This document shows positions 44,169-53,423 of a stretch of 64,000 nt of DNA, in pieces. The DNA is from Bacteroidaceae bacterium (lineage in GTDB: Bacteria; Bacteroidota; Bacteroidia; Bacteroidales; Bacteroidaceae). The stretch lies in contig JAGCGS010000032.1 in assembly GCA_017649485.1 (NCBI GenBank), forward strand, positions 44,439-108,438, read 5' to 3'. Made by a program: the position numbers and the translations under genes. Each line of letters opens with the position of its first letter. The first letter of the stretch is position 1. The notes under the pieces are model-generated. The model was given only the letters and a program-made list of their open reading frames with translations. It was not told the origin of the DNA and ran no database searches.

Positions 44169-46624
44169 CATTAGACATGGCTGCATATAGGGTGGGAGAC
44201 ACTCCTGCAACCATCGACTGGCTACTCACAGACAGTCGCTCCCTCAGTTTCCCTGAGGCGACCCTGTTCTTTGCCTTGAAGACAAAACGCAACAGTGGCG
44301 CACATTATATCAAAGAACTTTATCAACGCGGAGTTAGGAACTTTGTGGTGTCTCGGAGTGACTATGGCGAGGTGGAGGCTCTTAATCTAAAGGATGCCAA
44401 TGTTTTGTTAGTACCAGACACTCTTATGGCTTTGCAGAAGCTGGCACAGACACATCGAAAGCGTTTCCAAATACCTGTCATAGGCATTACGGGCAGTAAT
44501 GGTAAGACTGTAGTAAAAGAATGGTTGCATCAGTTGCTGAGTCAAGATAGAATGATTATTCGTTCTCCTCGTAGTTATAATTCACAAATTGGTGTTCCAC
44601 TCTCTGTATGGCAACTGCATTCTGGCGCTGAATTGGCTATCTTTGAGGCTGGTATCTCACAACCTGGAGAAATGGAATCATTACGGGAAATGATTCTTCC
44701 TACCATTGGTGTGTTGACCAATATTGGTGGGGCACATCAGGAGAATTTCTTCTCTCGTCAGGTAAAGTGCATGGAGAAGCTGACGCTCTTCCGTGATAGT
44801 GATGTGGTGATTTATAATGGTGACGATGAATTTATAAATAATTGTGTGGGTAATTCGATGTTGGCAACACGCTCAATTGCTTGGAGTCGCAAAGATGCCG
44901 ATCGCCCCTTATTTATAAGTAAGGTGGAAAAAGGTGAAGATAATACAATCATTACCTATCGTTACCTCGATATGGTGAACCAGTTCACCTTGCCTTTCAT
45001 TGATGATGCTTCCATAGAGAATTCTTTGCATTGTTTGGCCGTTTGCTGTTATTTAATGCTTTCGCCAGAACAGATTTCAGAGCGTATGGCTCATTTGGAG
45101 CCTGTAGCTATGCGTCTGGAGGTAAAGGAAGGAAAGAATGGCTGTCTGCTGATAAACGATAGTTATAACTCCGACCTTACATCGTTAGAGTTAGCTTTAG
45201 ATTTTTTATATCGACGTTCTCAAGATAAACAACTGAAACGTACACTGATTCTGAGTGATATCCTGGAAACGGGAAAGAAAGCCCGTATTCTCTACCGTCA
45301 GGTGGCACAGTTGCTGAATAGTAAAGGCATTCAGCGCATCATTGGAGTTGGAGACGAGATTGCCTCGTGTGCTGATGAGTTTTCTGTCGAACGCTCTTTC
45401 TTTTCTTCTACTAGTGAGCTATTGAAAGCTATCGACCAACGGGAACTGAGATTGGATCATGAAATTATCTTGATTAAGGGTGCCCGTAAGTTTGGTTTCG
45501 ATGAGCTGACAGAGGCTATAGAAAAGAAAGTACACGAAACAATTTTGGAGGTAAATTTGGGTGCATTGGTGGAGAATCTCAATTATTATCGTAGTTTACT
45601 AAAACCTACCACCAAGATGGTTTGTATGGTTAAAGCCTCTGCTTATGGGGCTGGTGCCATTGAGGTGGCTCGAACTTTGCAAGATCATCGGGTGGACTAC
45701 TTGGCTGTGGCTGTTGCCGATGAGGGTGCTGAACTGCGTAAGGCAGGAATCCATGCCAATATCTTAGTAATGAACCCAGAGATGACAGCTTTCAAGACGA
45801 TGTTCGACTATAAGTTAGAGCCGGAAGTTTATAGTTTCCATTGGTTGGAGGCTTTAATAAATGCTGCTGAGAAAGAGTGTATTACCAACTATCCTATTCA
45901 TATTAAACTGGATACAGGCATGCATCGATTAGGCTTTGCTCCTTCCGATATGCCAGCTTTGATACAGCGATTGAAAAACCAGAATGCCTTGATTGCTCGC
46001 TCAGTGTTCTCTCACTTCGTAGGTAGTGATTCTGAGCAGTTTGATGCTTTTACCTGTCGTCAAATTAATACGTTCCTAAAATCGTCAAATGAGCTGCAAG
46101 CAGCTTTTCCACATAAGATTTTGCGACATATTTGCAATTCGGCAGGTATTGAGCGTTTCCCAAGCATTCAGTTGGATATGGTGCGTTTGGGTTTAGGCCT
46201 ATATGGCATCAACCCCATCACAAATGCTGTGATGCACAATGTATGCACACTTACGACTACCATTTTGCAGACGCACGATGTGCCAGCCGACGAAACGGTG
46301 GGCTATAGTCGCAAGGGACATCTTGATAAGCCTTCTCGTATTGCTGCCATTCCTATTGGCTATGCTGATGGTTTGAATCGTCATTTAGGCAATGGACGTT
46401 GTTATTGTCTTGTAAATGGTCAGAAAGCACCATATGTGGGCAATATCTGCATGGATGTGTGCATGATAGATGTTACGGGTATCGATTGCAAGGAAGGTGA
46501 TAAGGTTGAAATTTTTGGCGACCACTTGCCTGTTACCATATTGAGTGATGCGTTGGATACCATCCCTTACGAGGTGCTGACTAGCGTGAGCAACCGTGTT
46601 AAACGAATTTATTACCAAGATTAA
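44144..46624 (+). CDS. murF-alr: Bifunctional MurF ligase / alanine racemase
   Basis: The 826-residue protein is a fusion. Residues 1 to about 455 are MurF, with the ATP loop IGITGSNGKTVVKEWL, AIFEAGISQPGEM and LLINDSYNSD. From about 460 onward it is alanine racemase, with the PLP lysine in MVKASAYGAGAIEV, LGFAPSDMPAL, VGYSRKG and YVGNICMDVCMIDV. One half supplies D-alanine and the other joins D-Ala-D-Ala to the UDP-MurNAc-tripeptide. This fusion is common in Bacteroidetes. The usual KANAYGHG motif reads KASAYGAG here. Confidence 0.94.
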   Translation: MSYQIEQIALDMAAYRVGDTPATIDWLLTDSRSLSFPEATLFFALKTKRNSGAHYIKELYQRGVRNFVVSRSDYGEVEALNLKDANVLLVPDTLMALQKLAQTHRKRFQIPVIGITGSNGKTVVKEWLHQLLSQDRMIIRSPRSYNSQIGVPLSVWQLHSGAELAIFEAGISQPGEMESLREMILPTIGVLTNIGGAHQENFFSRQVKCMEKLTLFRDSDVVIYNGDDEFINNCVGNSMLATRSIAWSRKDADRPLFISKVEKGEDNTIITYRYLDMVNQFTLPFIDDASIENSLHCLAVCCYLMLSPEQISERMAHLEPVAMRLEVKEGKNGCLLINDSYNSDLTSLELALDFLYRRSQDKQLKRTLILSDILETGKKARILYRQVAQLLNSKGIQRIIGVGDEIASCADEFSVERSFFSSTSELLKAIDQRELRLDHEIILIKGARKFGFDELTEAIEKKVHETILEVNLGALVENLNYYRSLLKPTTKMVCMVKASAYGAGAIEVARTLQDHRVDYLAVAVADEGAELRKAGIHANILVMNPEMTAFKTMFDYKLEPEVYSFHWLEALINAAEKECITNYPIHIKLDTGMHRLGFAPSDMPALIQRLKNQNALIARSVFSHFVGSDSEQFDAFTCRQINTFLKSSNELQAAFPHKILRHICNSAGIERFPSIQLDMVRLGLGLYGINPITNAVMHNVCTLTTTILQTHDVPADETVGYSRKGHLDKPSRIAAIPIGYADGLNRHLGNGRCYCLVNGQKAPYVGNICMDVCMIDVTGIDCKEGDKVEIFGDHLPVTILSDALDTIPYEVLTSVSNRVKRIYYQD

Positions 46625-46664
46625 AGATAAAGATAATTATTAACAATTAAAAATCAATAGAATT

Positions 46665-46880
46665 ATGGAAAATTTACTGTTAATGTTTATGCCTTCGGGC
46701 TCAGAGTGGATCATTATCGCGTTGATCATCCTGTTATTGTTTGGTGGCAAGAAGATTCCTGAACTGATGAAGGGTCTTGGCAAGGGCGTTAAGAGCTTTA
46801 AGGACGGTGTCAATGAGGCTAAGAACGAAATCAACGATGCTACGAAAGAACTGGAAGACAAGGAGACAAAGAAAGATTAA
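46665..46880 (+). CDS. tatA: Twin-arginine translocase subunit TatA
   Basis: The 71-residue protein has one N-terminal membrane helix ([21 protein letters not shown]), an amphipathic helix ([15 protein letters not shown]) and a charged tail, the TatA/E plan. It lies between murF-alr and tatC in the same operon. Confidence 0.93.
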   Translation: MENLLLMFMPSGSEWIIIALIILLLFGGKKIPELMKGLGKGVKSFKDGVNEAKNEINDATKELEDKETKKD

Positions 46881-46916
46881 TTTTTAGATCTGATAATTGA
46901 TTGTTGAAACTGTATT

Positions 46917-46941
46917 CAATGGTCAATAATCAATGGTCAAT
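46917..46941 (+). repeat. 25-base dispersed repeat, copy 1
   Basis: Two CAATGGTCAAT units joined by AAT. The same 25 bases occur in inverted orientation at 61887-61911. This copy ends 10 bases before the tatC ATG. Confidence 0.85.
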
Positions 46942-46951
46942 TTAAGGAAAA

Positions 46952-48856
46952 ATGGAAGACAGAGAATTGACGTTTTGGGAACACCTTGATGTGTTACGTT
47001 GGGCACTTGCCCGTATTGTGGGATTGTGGTTTTTGCTGGCGATAGGTTTCTTCATCGCTATGCCATACATATTCGACCCTGTAATCATGGGGCCTTGCCA
47101 CGACAACTTTGTCTTCTATGCATTCTTACGAAAGATAGGTGAGGTGTTCAATCTGACGGGTGACTTCTTTACCCAGCGGTTTGACATTAAGCTGCAAAAC
47201 ATAAACTTGGCGGCACCTTTCTTTGTGCATCTCACCACATCATTCGTGCTTTCAATAGTTATACTGGTTCCCTATATCTTTTGGGAAATATGGCTTTTCA
47301 TTCGTCCAGCCCTCTATCCTAACGAGGCAGCTGGAGTTCGTAAGGCTTTGTTGTTGGGCAACATCATGTTCTATGTCGGTATGGCTGTGGGTTATTTCAT
47401 GGTCTATCCGCTGGCTTTGCGATTCCTCTCTACCTACGATTTGAGTGACAATATTGACACGCTGATTTCGTTGAATTCCTACATCGATAACTTCATGATG
47501 CTTGTTTTGGCTATGGGTATTGCTTTCGAATTGCCTTTGGTAACTTGGCTGCTTTCACTTTTCGGCCTGCTGACGCGAAGTACTTTACGCGAGTATCGCC
47601 GTCATGCTATGGTGGTGATTGTAATCGCTGCAGCCATCATTACTCCTACAGGTGACCCATTCACACTAACTGCTGTAGCCTTACCTCTGTATGCACTTTA
47701 TGAGTTGAGCATCTTTATGATTAAAGAAAGCAAGGAAGAAGATGATGAGGACGATGAAGACGCAAAAGCCAAGTCTGGTAGTTCTGATAGTAAAAAAACC
47801 GATGATCCTAAACCGGCATTGGCGAAGAAGCCAGATGGTGGAGGTGACCCCGATGCTCCTGAAGCTGAAGCCAAGGAAGTGCTTCCAGAAGACAGGGACA
47901 TCCACGATACCTTCCGCAAACAGCGTGAGGCTGCAGAACAGGCTAAGATAGAGGCTAAGAACAAGGCTTTACAAGAGCGTTTGGACAAAGCTGCTGCTAC
48001 AGGAGTAGCTGGTGTTGCTGAAACTGCCGATGGTGCTGTGAAGGAACTGACTGCCAATACCGATCCTTCTGTTAAAGATGCATTGGCTGAAGCTAAAGCG
48101 GCTCCAGTCAAGAAGAAGAAAAGAGGTGAACCTCGTATGGTTATCATCAACGACGAGATTTTCTGGGAAGAAGGCCCATGGGTGGATGATGATGATCCAT
48201 CACCTGAAGAGGAACAGAAGGCAGAAGAATTGCCAAAATCTGAGGAAGAAACTCCTGCTGAGACTTCAACTGAAGAATCAATAGATGCTCCGACAGAAGA
48301 AGCTACAACAGAAACTGCTGTTGATGAGACTCCAACTGAAGTTACTTCTGAAACTCCAGAAGTCGAAAGTCCAGCAGAGAATTCTGTTGAAGCCACTTTG
48401 GAAAGTCCTTATGTTGAGGAAACTGTCCACAACCCAGAGGCGTTACAGTCGCCTTACTATGACGACCCGGAGGCTATGCCTGACCTCAGCAACTACTATG
48501 CTGAGACACAGCGTGAAATAGCTGAAGAAGAAGCAGAAGCTTTGGCCAAGACGCAAACAGATGTAGCATCTCTGTCAGATGCCATCCCTGCAGCTCCAGA
48601 TATATCACTCAGTCCATCCGTTTCATCATCTGCTAATAGCATTGTCGAGCAGGCACGATTGGCTGCCGAGAATGCCCGTAAAGCCGCTGAACAAGCCGTG
48701 AAAGCTGCCCAGGAAGCTGCTCGCATCGCTGAAGAAACAGCCAAAGCTGCAGAAGAAGCTGCTAAGGCTGCAGCTGAACAAGCTGCCAAAGCCTCTGCAC
48801 AACCAATTATTGATGTAAGTGGTATCCGCTATGACTACGGCAGATACACCCAGTAA
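46952..48856 (+). CDS. tatC: TatC translocase with a long C-terminal extension
   Basis: Residues 1 to about 258 are a normal TatC: LTFWEHLDVLRWALARI at the start, FELPLVTWLLSLFGLL, and TPTGDPFTLTAVALPLYALYELS at the end of the membrane part. About 375 further residues follow, which ordinary TatC lacks: an acidic EEDDEDDEDAK tract, a Pro/Asp-rich linker, GEPRMVIINDEIFWEEGPWVDDDDP, a long Glu/Thr/Pro stretch, an Ala-rich helical run of about 50 residues (ARLAAENARKAAEQAVKAA...), and the end GIRYDYGRYTQ. With tatA it forms the export pathway for folded proteins. The tail would lie in the cytoplasm if TatC has its normal topology. Confidence 0.9.
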   Translation: MEDRELTFWEHLDVLRWALARIVGLWFLLAIGFFIAMPYIFDPVIMGPCHDNFVFYAFLRKIGEVFNLTGDFFTQRFDIKLQNINLAAPFFVHLTTSFVLSIVILVPYIFWEIWLFIRPALYPNEAAGVRKALLLGNIMFYVGMAVGYFMVYPLALRFLSTYDLSDNIDTLISLNSYIDNFMMLVLAMGIAFELPLVTWLLSLFGLLTRSTLREYRRHAMVVIVIAAAIITPTGDPFTLTAVALPLYALYELSIFMIKESKEEDDEDDEDAKAKSGSSDSKKTDDPKPALAKKPDGGGDPDAPEAEAKEVLPEDRDIHDTFRKQREAAEQAKIEAKNKALQERLDKAAATGVAGVAETADGAVKELTANTDPSVKDALAEAKAAPVKKKKRGEPRMVIINDEIFWEEGPWVDDDDPSPEEEQKAEELPKSEEETPAETSTEESIDAPTEEATTETAVDETPTEVTSETPEVESPAENSVEATLESPYVEETVHNPEALQSPYYDDPEAMPDLSNYYAETQREIAEEEAEALAKTQTDVASLSDAIPAAPDISLSPSVSSSANSIVEQARLAAENARKAAEQAVKAAQEAARIAEETAKAAEEAAKAAAEQAAKASAQPIIDVSGIRYDYGRYTQ

Positions 48857-51800
48857 AGAGCATTATAGTTTACTGCAGTCAGTATGTCAATGCCCTGAAG
48901 GTCAGTTGCCACAAGCCTATTATCAGCTGCGGCAACTGCTTGAGCGTATTTGTTTACAACAAATGGAGGGTGTCTCCTTGCGGTTGACAGATCTTTCTGC
49001 TCGAATCACTTATTTAGCATCAGTCCATCATCTTACAGTAGTTGACCAAAACAGGTTACATACTTTTCGTTTGGCTTCCAATGCCATCCTAAACGATATG
49101 GTTATCCCTCGACGAGAGGATTTGTTGCGTGATGCTAAAACATTGGCTCACCTTGTTCAACTTTTGACCAAAGACCCTATTCCTGAAGAATTGAAGCTCT
49201 TGTTGCCTGTAGCTGATGCTGTGTTCCATGCTATGCCTCCATCAGTTAAGCGTGTTAAGCGCATGAGGGTTAACTATTTGTGTCGGGATAAACATTTTCT
49301 CTTTGTTCAACCTTCAGAAACCATCTCTGACAACCCTCTGAAAGTAAGATATGGCTTAGCAGATGTTAATGCAGAATTTGACGAAACTGTGGAACTGCTT
49401 TGGCCTCATGCACAGCTTAATCTTTTGGATATTGGCGTTGATGAAGAAGGAGTACTAACACCCATGTTTATCGTCTTGGAGCCCGATTACCTGATGGATG
49501 TCAGTTCGTTGGCAGAGTGTTTCAAGAACTATGGCCATCATCCTGCCAATTACCTGATGTCAAGACTCACACCAGCAGAGAATTCATTGCCTTTGATTCT
49601 GGGTAACATCGCCAATTCATTCCTTGATGAGTGGATTAATAGCGATGCACCTGTTTATAAGGATTGCATGATAAAGGCTTTTCGTCAGCATCCGCTTAGT
49701 ATCTCTGCTTGTCGTGATTTGCAGGATATTACACAGGCGCAAGAGTTTAACAAATCTTGCCAGCTACATTTCAACAATATCCAAAAAACGGTATGCAAGA
49801 CTTTCCAGGAGACAGGCTATCAGTTGGATAAAACAGATGCCGTGTTGGAACCATCCTATATCTGTGAGGCATTGGGCGTGCAGGGTCGTTTGGATTATAT
49901 TCAACGTGACATGAGTTCATTTATTGAAATGAAGTCAGGCAAGGCTGACACTTTTTCAATGCCAGGTCACATATTGCCGTTAGAGAACAACAGAGTCCAG
50001 ATGTTGCTTTACCAAGCTATGTTGGAATACTCTATGGGCATTGATCATCGCGAAAGCAAGGCTTATCTGCTCTACACAAAATATCCTTTGCTTTATCCCG
50101 CGCGTCCTTCCTGGGCAATGGTTCGCAGGATTATTAACCTCCGTAATCGTATTGTGGCAACTGAGTTTCAGGTGCAATCTCATGGAGATGAGGACTATAC
50201 TGCAGATGTTTTGGCTCAAATCAATCCCGATACGCTAAATGAGAACCACCTCACCAATAAGTTATGGCAACAGTTTCAGGCACCTCAGATTGAAGCCTTC
50301 CAGCATCGTCTTGACAGTCTCTCGTCTCTTGAGCGCAGCTATTTCTATACGCTCTATAACTTCATAACATGCGAGCTTTATACAGCCAAAACTGGTGGTA
50401 ACTCTGACTTCGAAGGCCCTAAAGGCCAATATATACAGTGGCTCTCCACTTATCAGGAGAAAGTGGAGGCTGGTGAAATAATAGCTGACCTGATAATCAA
50501 GGAGAATCATGCCAATGATATTAGCAACCCGTTTCTTATTCTCGGTGATAATAATAATTGTACACAGTCAATGGCGAACTTTAGGCAGGGAGACTCCATT
50601 ACCCTTTATCGCAGAGATACTCCTCATTCCAATGTCACCAATCAAATGCTGTTCAAAGGGTCAATCGATAAGATTAATCCAGATGGTACTTGGAAAATTG
50701 TCCTTCGCCAACCTCAAAGAAACCTAAAAGTCCTACCTGTAGAAAGCTTTTATGCCATAGAGCATGACTTTATGGACACCTCTTTCCGTTCCCAATTCCA
50801 GGGATTAAGCCTGTTCTTACAAGCTCCTCAAGCTCGTAGAGATTTACTTTTAGGACAGCGTTTACCAACTCACGATTCCCACTACGACATTGCCATTGCT
50901 GAGACTGATGAAGATTTCAAGCGAATTACTCTCAAGGCTTTAGCTGCCAATGACTTTTTTCTGTTAGTAGGTCCTCCAGGCACAGGTAAAACCTCCTTGG
51001 CACTTAGCAGCATGGTTGAGGCATTCCTGAAGCAAGGAAAGCAAATACTGTTGCTGAGCTATACCAATCGTGCTGTAGATGAAATTTGCAAGATGCTCAC
51101 CAAATTGCAGGTTGATTACCTTCGTATTGGATCTGCTTCTGTCTGTGCAGAGCCCTATCGTGAACATCTGTTAGAACAAGCCTTGTCAGGGTGTTTTACA
51201 CGTCAGCAGGTTTTACAACGCATCCAGTCTAGCCAAATCTTCGTAGGCACTGTATCAACCCTTTCTTTACGTACTTCTTTATTTAAGGTTAAGCACTTTG
51301 ATGTAGCTCTCATTGATGAGGCCACCCAGATTTTAGAACCTCAGTTGTTGGGGTTGTTATGCTTGTCAGACAGTGAGGGTCGGGAATCCATCAGAAAGTT
51401 CATTTTAATAGGTGACCATAAACAATTGCCAGCTGTTGTCCTACAACCTACTGCTGCTTCTGAGGTGACTAATCCCAATCTTCGTGCCATAGGTCTCACC
51501 AACCTCAAAGACTCTCTTTTCGAAAGACTCTATAGATTGCTCAATGATCAACAGAATAGTACGCAGTCAATGGCCAATGTTCAATGGTCAATTGACATGC
51601 TAACCCGTCAAGGTCGCATGCACCCAGAAGTGGCTAAGTTTCCCAACGAAGCCTTTTACGAAGGCAAACTTCAACCTGTAGGTTTACCCCATCAGCTAGA
51701 ACAATTGGAAAAGCGAGTTCAGTTTCATGCTTCAGTACCTGAGCCACCAATGTCCTCCCATAAAATCAATCATGATGAGGCAAGGATAGTAGCTGAAATA

Positions 51801-52187
51801 GCAGGTACACTCTATAATCAAACAGAACAGTTTGATTCCCAGAGCACACTAGGTATCATTACCCCTTACCGCAGTCAGATAACCTTAATTAGAAGCGAGC
51901 TTGCCAAACTATCCATTCCTGCCTTGAACAATATCACAATCGATACAGTTGAGCGTTATCAAGGTAGCGAGCGCGACATCATCATTTACAGCTTCTGTAT
52001 CAACCGTTCCTGGCAATTGAAACAGCTCAGCAACCTAATGAGTGAAAATGGGCACCTCATTGACCGCAAGCTCAATGTGGCATTGACTCGTGCTCGAAAA
52101 CGACTTATCCTAGTAGGAGTTCCTCAGTTGTTGCGGCAGCATCCCATTTATCATCTTCTACTTCAGTCTGTCCCGATCGTGAAGTAA
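48831..52187 (+). CDS. Dna2-like protein: PD-(D/E)xK nuclease plus superfamily 1 helicase
   Basis: From the ATG at 48831 (26 bases inside the tatC end) the protein is 1118 residues. Near residues 347-370 the pattern GVQGRLDYIQRDMSSFIEMKSGK gives the D...ExK core of a RecB/Cas4-type nuclease. The helicase starts near 712 with the Walker A VGPPGTGKTSLA, then LSYTNRAVDEICKML, the DEAT version of Walker B (ALIDEATQIL), ILIGDHKQLPAVV, GRMHPEVAKFPNEAFY, TVERYQGSERDIIIYS and LNVALTRARKRLILVG, as in Upf1/Dna2-type helicases. It probably processes DNA ends or replication intermediates. Two loops contain TQSMAN, encoded by short repeats. Confidence 0.88.
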   Translation: MTTADTPSKEHYSLLQSVCQCPEGQLPQAYYQLRQLLERICLQQMEGVSLRLTDLSARITYLASVHHLTVVDQNRLHTFRLASNAILNDMVIPRREDLLRDAKTLAHLVQLLTKDPIPEELKLLLPVADAVFHAMPPSVKRVKRMRVNYLCRDKHFLFVQPSETISDNPLKVRYGLADVNAEFDETVELLWPHAQLNLLDIGVDEEGVLTPMFIVLEPDYLMDVSSLAECFKNYGHHPANYLMSRLTPAENSLPLILGNIANSFLDEWINSDAPVYKDCMIKAFRQHPLSISACRDLQDITQAQEFNKSCQLHFNNIQKTVCKTFQETGYQLDKTDAVLEPSYICEALGVQGRLDYIQRDMSSFIEMKSGKADTFSMPGHILPLENNRVQMLLYQAMLEYSMGIDHRESKAYLLYTKYPLLYPARPSWAMVRRIINLRNRIVATEFQVQSHGDEDYTADVLAQINPDTLNENHLTNKLWQQFQAPQIEAFQHRLDSLSSLERSYFYTLYNFITCELYTAKTGGNSDFEGPKGQYIQWLSTYQEKVEAGEIIADLIIKENHANDISNPFLILGDNNNCTQSMANFRQGDSITLYRRDTPHSNVTNQMLFKGSIDKINPDGTWKIVLRQPQRNLKVLPVESFYAIEHDFMDTSFRSQFQGLSLFLQAPQARRDLLLGQRLPTHDSHYDIAIAETDEDFKRITLKALAANDFFLLVGPPGTGKTSLALSSMVEAFLKQGKQILLLSYTNRAVDEICKMLTKLQVDYLRIGSASVCAEPYREHLLEQALSGCFTRQQVLQRIQSSQIFVGTVSTLSLRTSLFKVKHFDVALIDEATQILEPQLLGLLCLSDSEGRESIRKFILIGDHKQLPAVVLQPTAASEVTNPNLRAIGLTNLKDSLFERLYRLLNDQQNSTQSMANVQWSIDMLTRQGRMHPEVAKFPNEAFYEGKLQPVGLPHQLEQLEKRVQFHASVPEPPMSSHKINHDEARIVAEIAGTLYNQTEQFDSQSTLGIITPYRSQITLIRSELAKLSIPALNNITIDTVERYQGSERDIIIYSFCINRSWQLKQLSNLMSENGHLIDRKLNVALTRARKRLILVGVPQLLRQHPIYHLLLQSVPIVK
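50562..50580 (+). repeat. Short dispersed-repeat fragment in the helicase gene, first
   Basis: ACACAGTCAATGGCGAAC, in frame, encodes TQSMAN at about residue 578. It is nearly the same as the start of the fragment at 51561. Confidence 0.55.
51561..51597 (+). repeat. Short dispersed-repeat fragment in the helicase gene, second
   Basis: ACGCAGTCAATGGCCAATG followed by TTCAATGGTCAATTGAC, in frame, encodes TQSMANVQWSIDM at about residue 911, between helicase motifs. The first 11 bases recur at 62748-62758. Confidence 0.65.
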
Positions 52188-52209
52188 AGGCAAATTTGTT
52201 TTGTCAGCA

Positions 52210-52241
52210 TTTGGATAATAATTAAAAACTATCTACCTTTG
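52210..52241 (+). promoter_or_regulatory. Promoter of the PNPOx-like gene
   Basis: TTTG (52210-52213), exactly 20 bases, then TACCTTTG (52234-52241). The ATG follows at 52277. Confidence 0.7.
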
Positions 52242-52276
52242 TCTCATTGCAATTAGAATTAAAAAACATAGATATT

Positions 52277-52675
52277 ATGAATGAAGTATTAGCTTATTTG
52301 AAAGAATGTGGCGCTTTCTATCTCGCTACCTGCGAGGGAGACCAGCCTCGTGTGCGTCCTTTTGGCGCAGTGGAAATTATTGATGGTCGTCTGTATATCA
52401 TTACGGGCAAAGTAAAGAATGTGTTCAAGCAGATGGATGCCAATGCCAAGTTTGAGATTTGTGCCATGAAGGCTTCTGGTGCTGAGTGGATGCGTCTGTG
52501 TGGCAAGGTTGTGAACGATGATTCTCTATCAGTAAAGGAGCGTTTCCTCGAACTGAACCCAGAACTGAAGTCTATGTACAAGGCAGACGATGGCAACATG
52601 GCTGTGCTTTACGTCACAGATGCCACTGCTACCTTCTATTCGTTCACTGAAGCTCCCAAAGAAATCAGCTTCTGA
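52277..52675 (+). CDS. Pyridoxamine 5'-phosphate oxidase-like (flavin-binding split barrel) protein
   Basis: From the ATG at 52277 the protein is 132 residues. It has the split-barrel pattern GAFYLATCEGDQPRVRPFGAVEIIDGRLYIITGKVKNVFKQM, then FEICAMKASGAEWMRLCGKVV. The family binds FMN or F420 and reduces or oxidises small molecules; the substrate is unknown. It is a single gene with its own promoter. The longer frame from 52247 has no ribosome-binding site. Confidence 0.85.
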   Translation: MNEVLAYLKECGAFYLATCEGDQPRVRPFGAVEIIDGRLYIITGKVKNVFKQMDANAKFEICAMKASGAEWMRLCGKVVNDDSLSVKERFLELNPELKSMYKADDGNMAVLYVTDATATFYSFTEAPKEISF

Positions 52676-52694
52676 AATCAGGGCAATACAATAA

Positions 52695-52723
52695 CTACGG
52701 GATAGAAATCTACTATCCCGTAG
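52695..52723. terminator. Stem-loop after the PNPOx-like gene
   Basis: CTACGGGATAG (52695-52705) pairs perfectly with CTATCCCGTAG (52713-52723). There is no strong T-run on the plus strand, so its strength as a terminator is uncertain. Confidence 0.5.
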
Positions 52724-52776
52724 AAAATGCCCATTGTCGTAAATAACAAAACTGGTATTCTGACACTTACGCAGTC

Positions 52777-52992
52777 TTAATAATAATTTTCATGATAAAG
52801 GCTGATGGACGTGATGCTATTCTCCTTACTGAAAATTATTTTGTCTTCGCGTGCGAGCCAGCCGATGGCTGTAAGCACCTCTGCCAGTTCAAGTCCTGTC
52901 TCTTTCTTTAACTCCTCGATAGTAAGACTACCTTTGCTTTCTAATTTACGCCAGACAATACCAGCGTTTTCTCCAATTCGAACTTTATCCAT
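52777..52992 (-). CDS. Small winged-helix protein (DUF2582/PF10771 type), second copy
   Basis: The 71-residue protein IGENAGIVWRKLESKG... IEELKKETGLELAEVLTAIGWLAREDKIIF is a paralogue of the protein at 21678-21890. It follows the HATPase gene by 21 bases and appears to be the last gene of the glycogen/partner-switch operon. It could bind DNA, but no target is visible. Confidence 0.75.
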   Translation of the reverse strand: MDKVRIGENAGIVWRKLESKGSLTIEELKKETGLELAEVLTAIGWLAREDKIIFSKENSITSISLYHENYY

Positions 52993-53013
52993 ATTCTTTG
53001 TATTTAATGATGA

Positions 53014-53418
53014 TTATATGTTTTTTTCAATAGTCAATACATTTTTATTATCTTCATATACATAGCGGACATCATCCATCTTCTTGGTAAGTAGATAGAT
53101 ACCAAGTCCTCCAATGTGACGCTGTTTCCACGACATTTTTGTGTCTGGCTTATTCTGTTCCAAGGGGTTGAAAGGCTCACCACTATCTTTGAAACGGATT
53201 ATAATGCGGTTGTCATTTTTTTGAATATCAACATCCAAATAGCCCTCTGTATCTTCTGGATATGCGTATGATGTCACATTCATGACTATTTCTTCGCAGG
53301 CCAGTCGTATGGTCAAAACCTCCTTCAGGCGGCAAGAAGAAATCTCTGGCGTCTGCAGGATAGCTCTGAGTATTTTGCGAGCCTGTCCTTTGATAGGTTG
53401 GAAATGCAATTCGCTCAT
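53014..53418 (-). CDS. RsbW-like anti-sigma/switch kinase (HATPase)
   Basis: From the ATG at 53418 the protein is 134 residues of the GHKL ATPase fold: the N box in LACEEIVMNVTSYAY, the G1 box RFKDSGEPFNPLEQ and the G2 box HIGGLGIYLLTKKMDDVRY. Such kinases phosphorylate a STAS antagonist and release or bind a target. A GGGAGG ribosome-binding site lies 8 bases before this ATG; a GTG at 53427 is possible. It directly follows glgX. Confidence 0.85.
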   Translation of the reverse strand: MSELHFQPIKGQARKILRAILQTPEISSCRLKEVLTIRLACEEIVMNVTSYAYPEDTEGYLDVDIQKNDNRIIIRFKDSGEPFNPLEQNKPDTKMSWKQRHIGGLGIYLLTKKMDDVRYVYEDNKNVLTIEKNI

Positions 53419-53423
53419 AATGT

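Noticed and set aside
47698-48396. Ser-rich 232-residue open frame opposite the tatC extension
   Set aside because: It is the mirror of the Glu/Ala-rich tatC tail, has no ribosome-binding site or promoter, and its composition is explained by the other strand.
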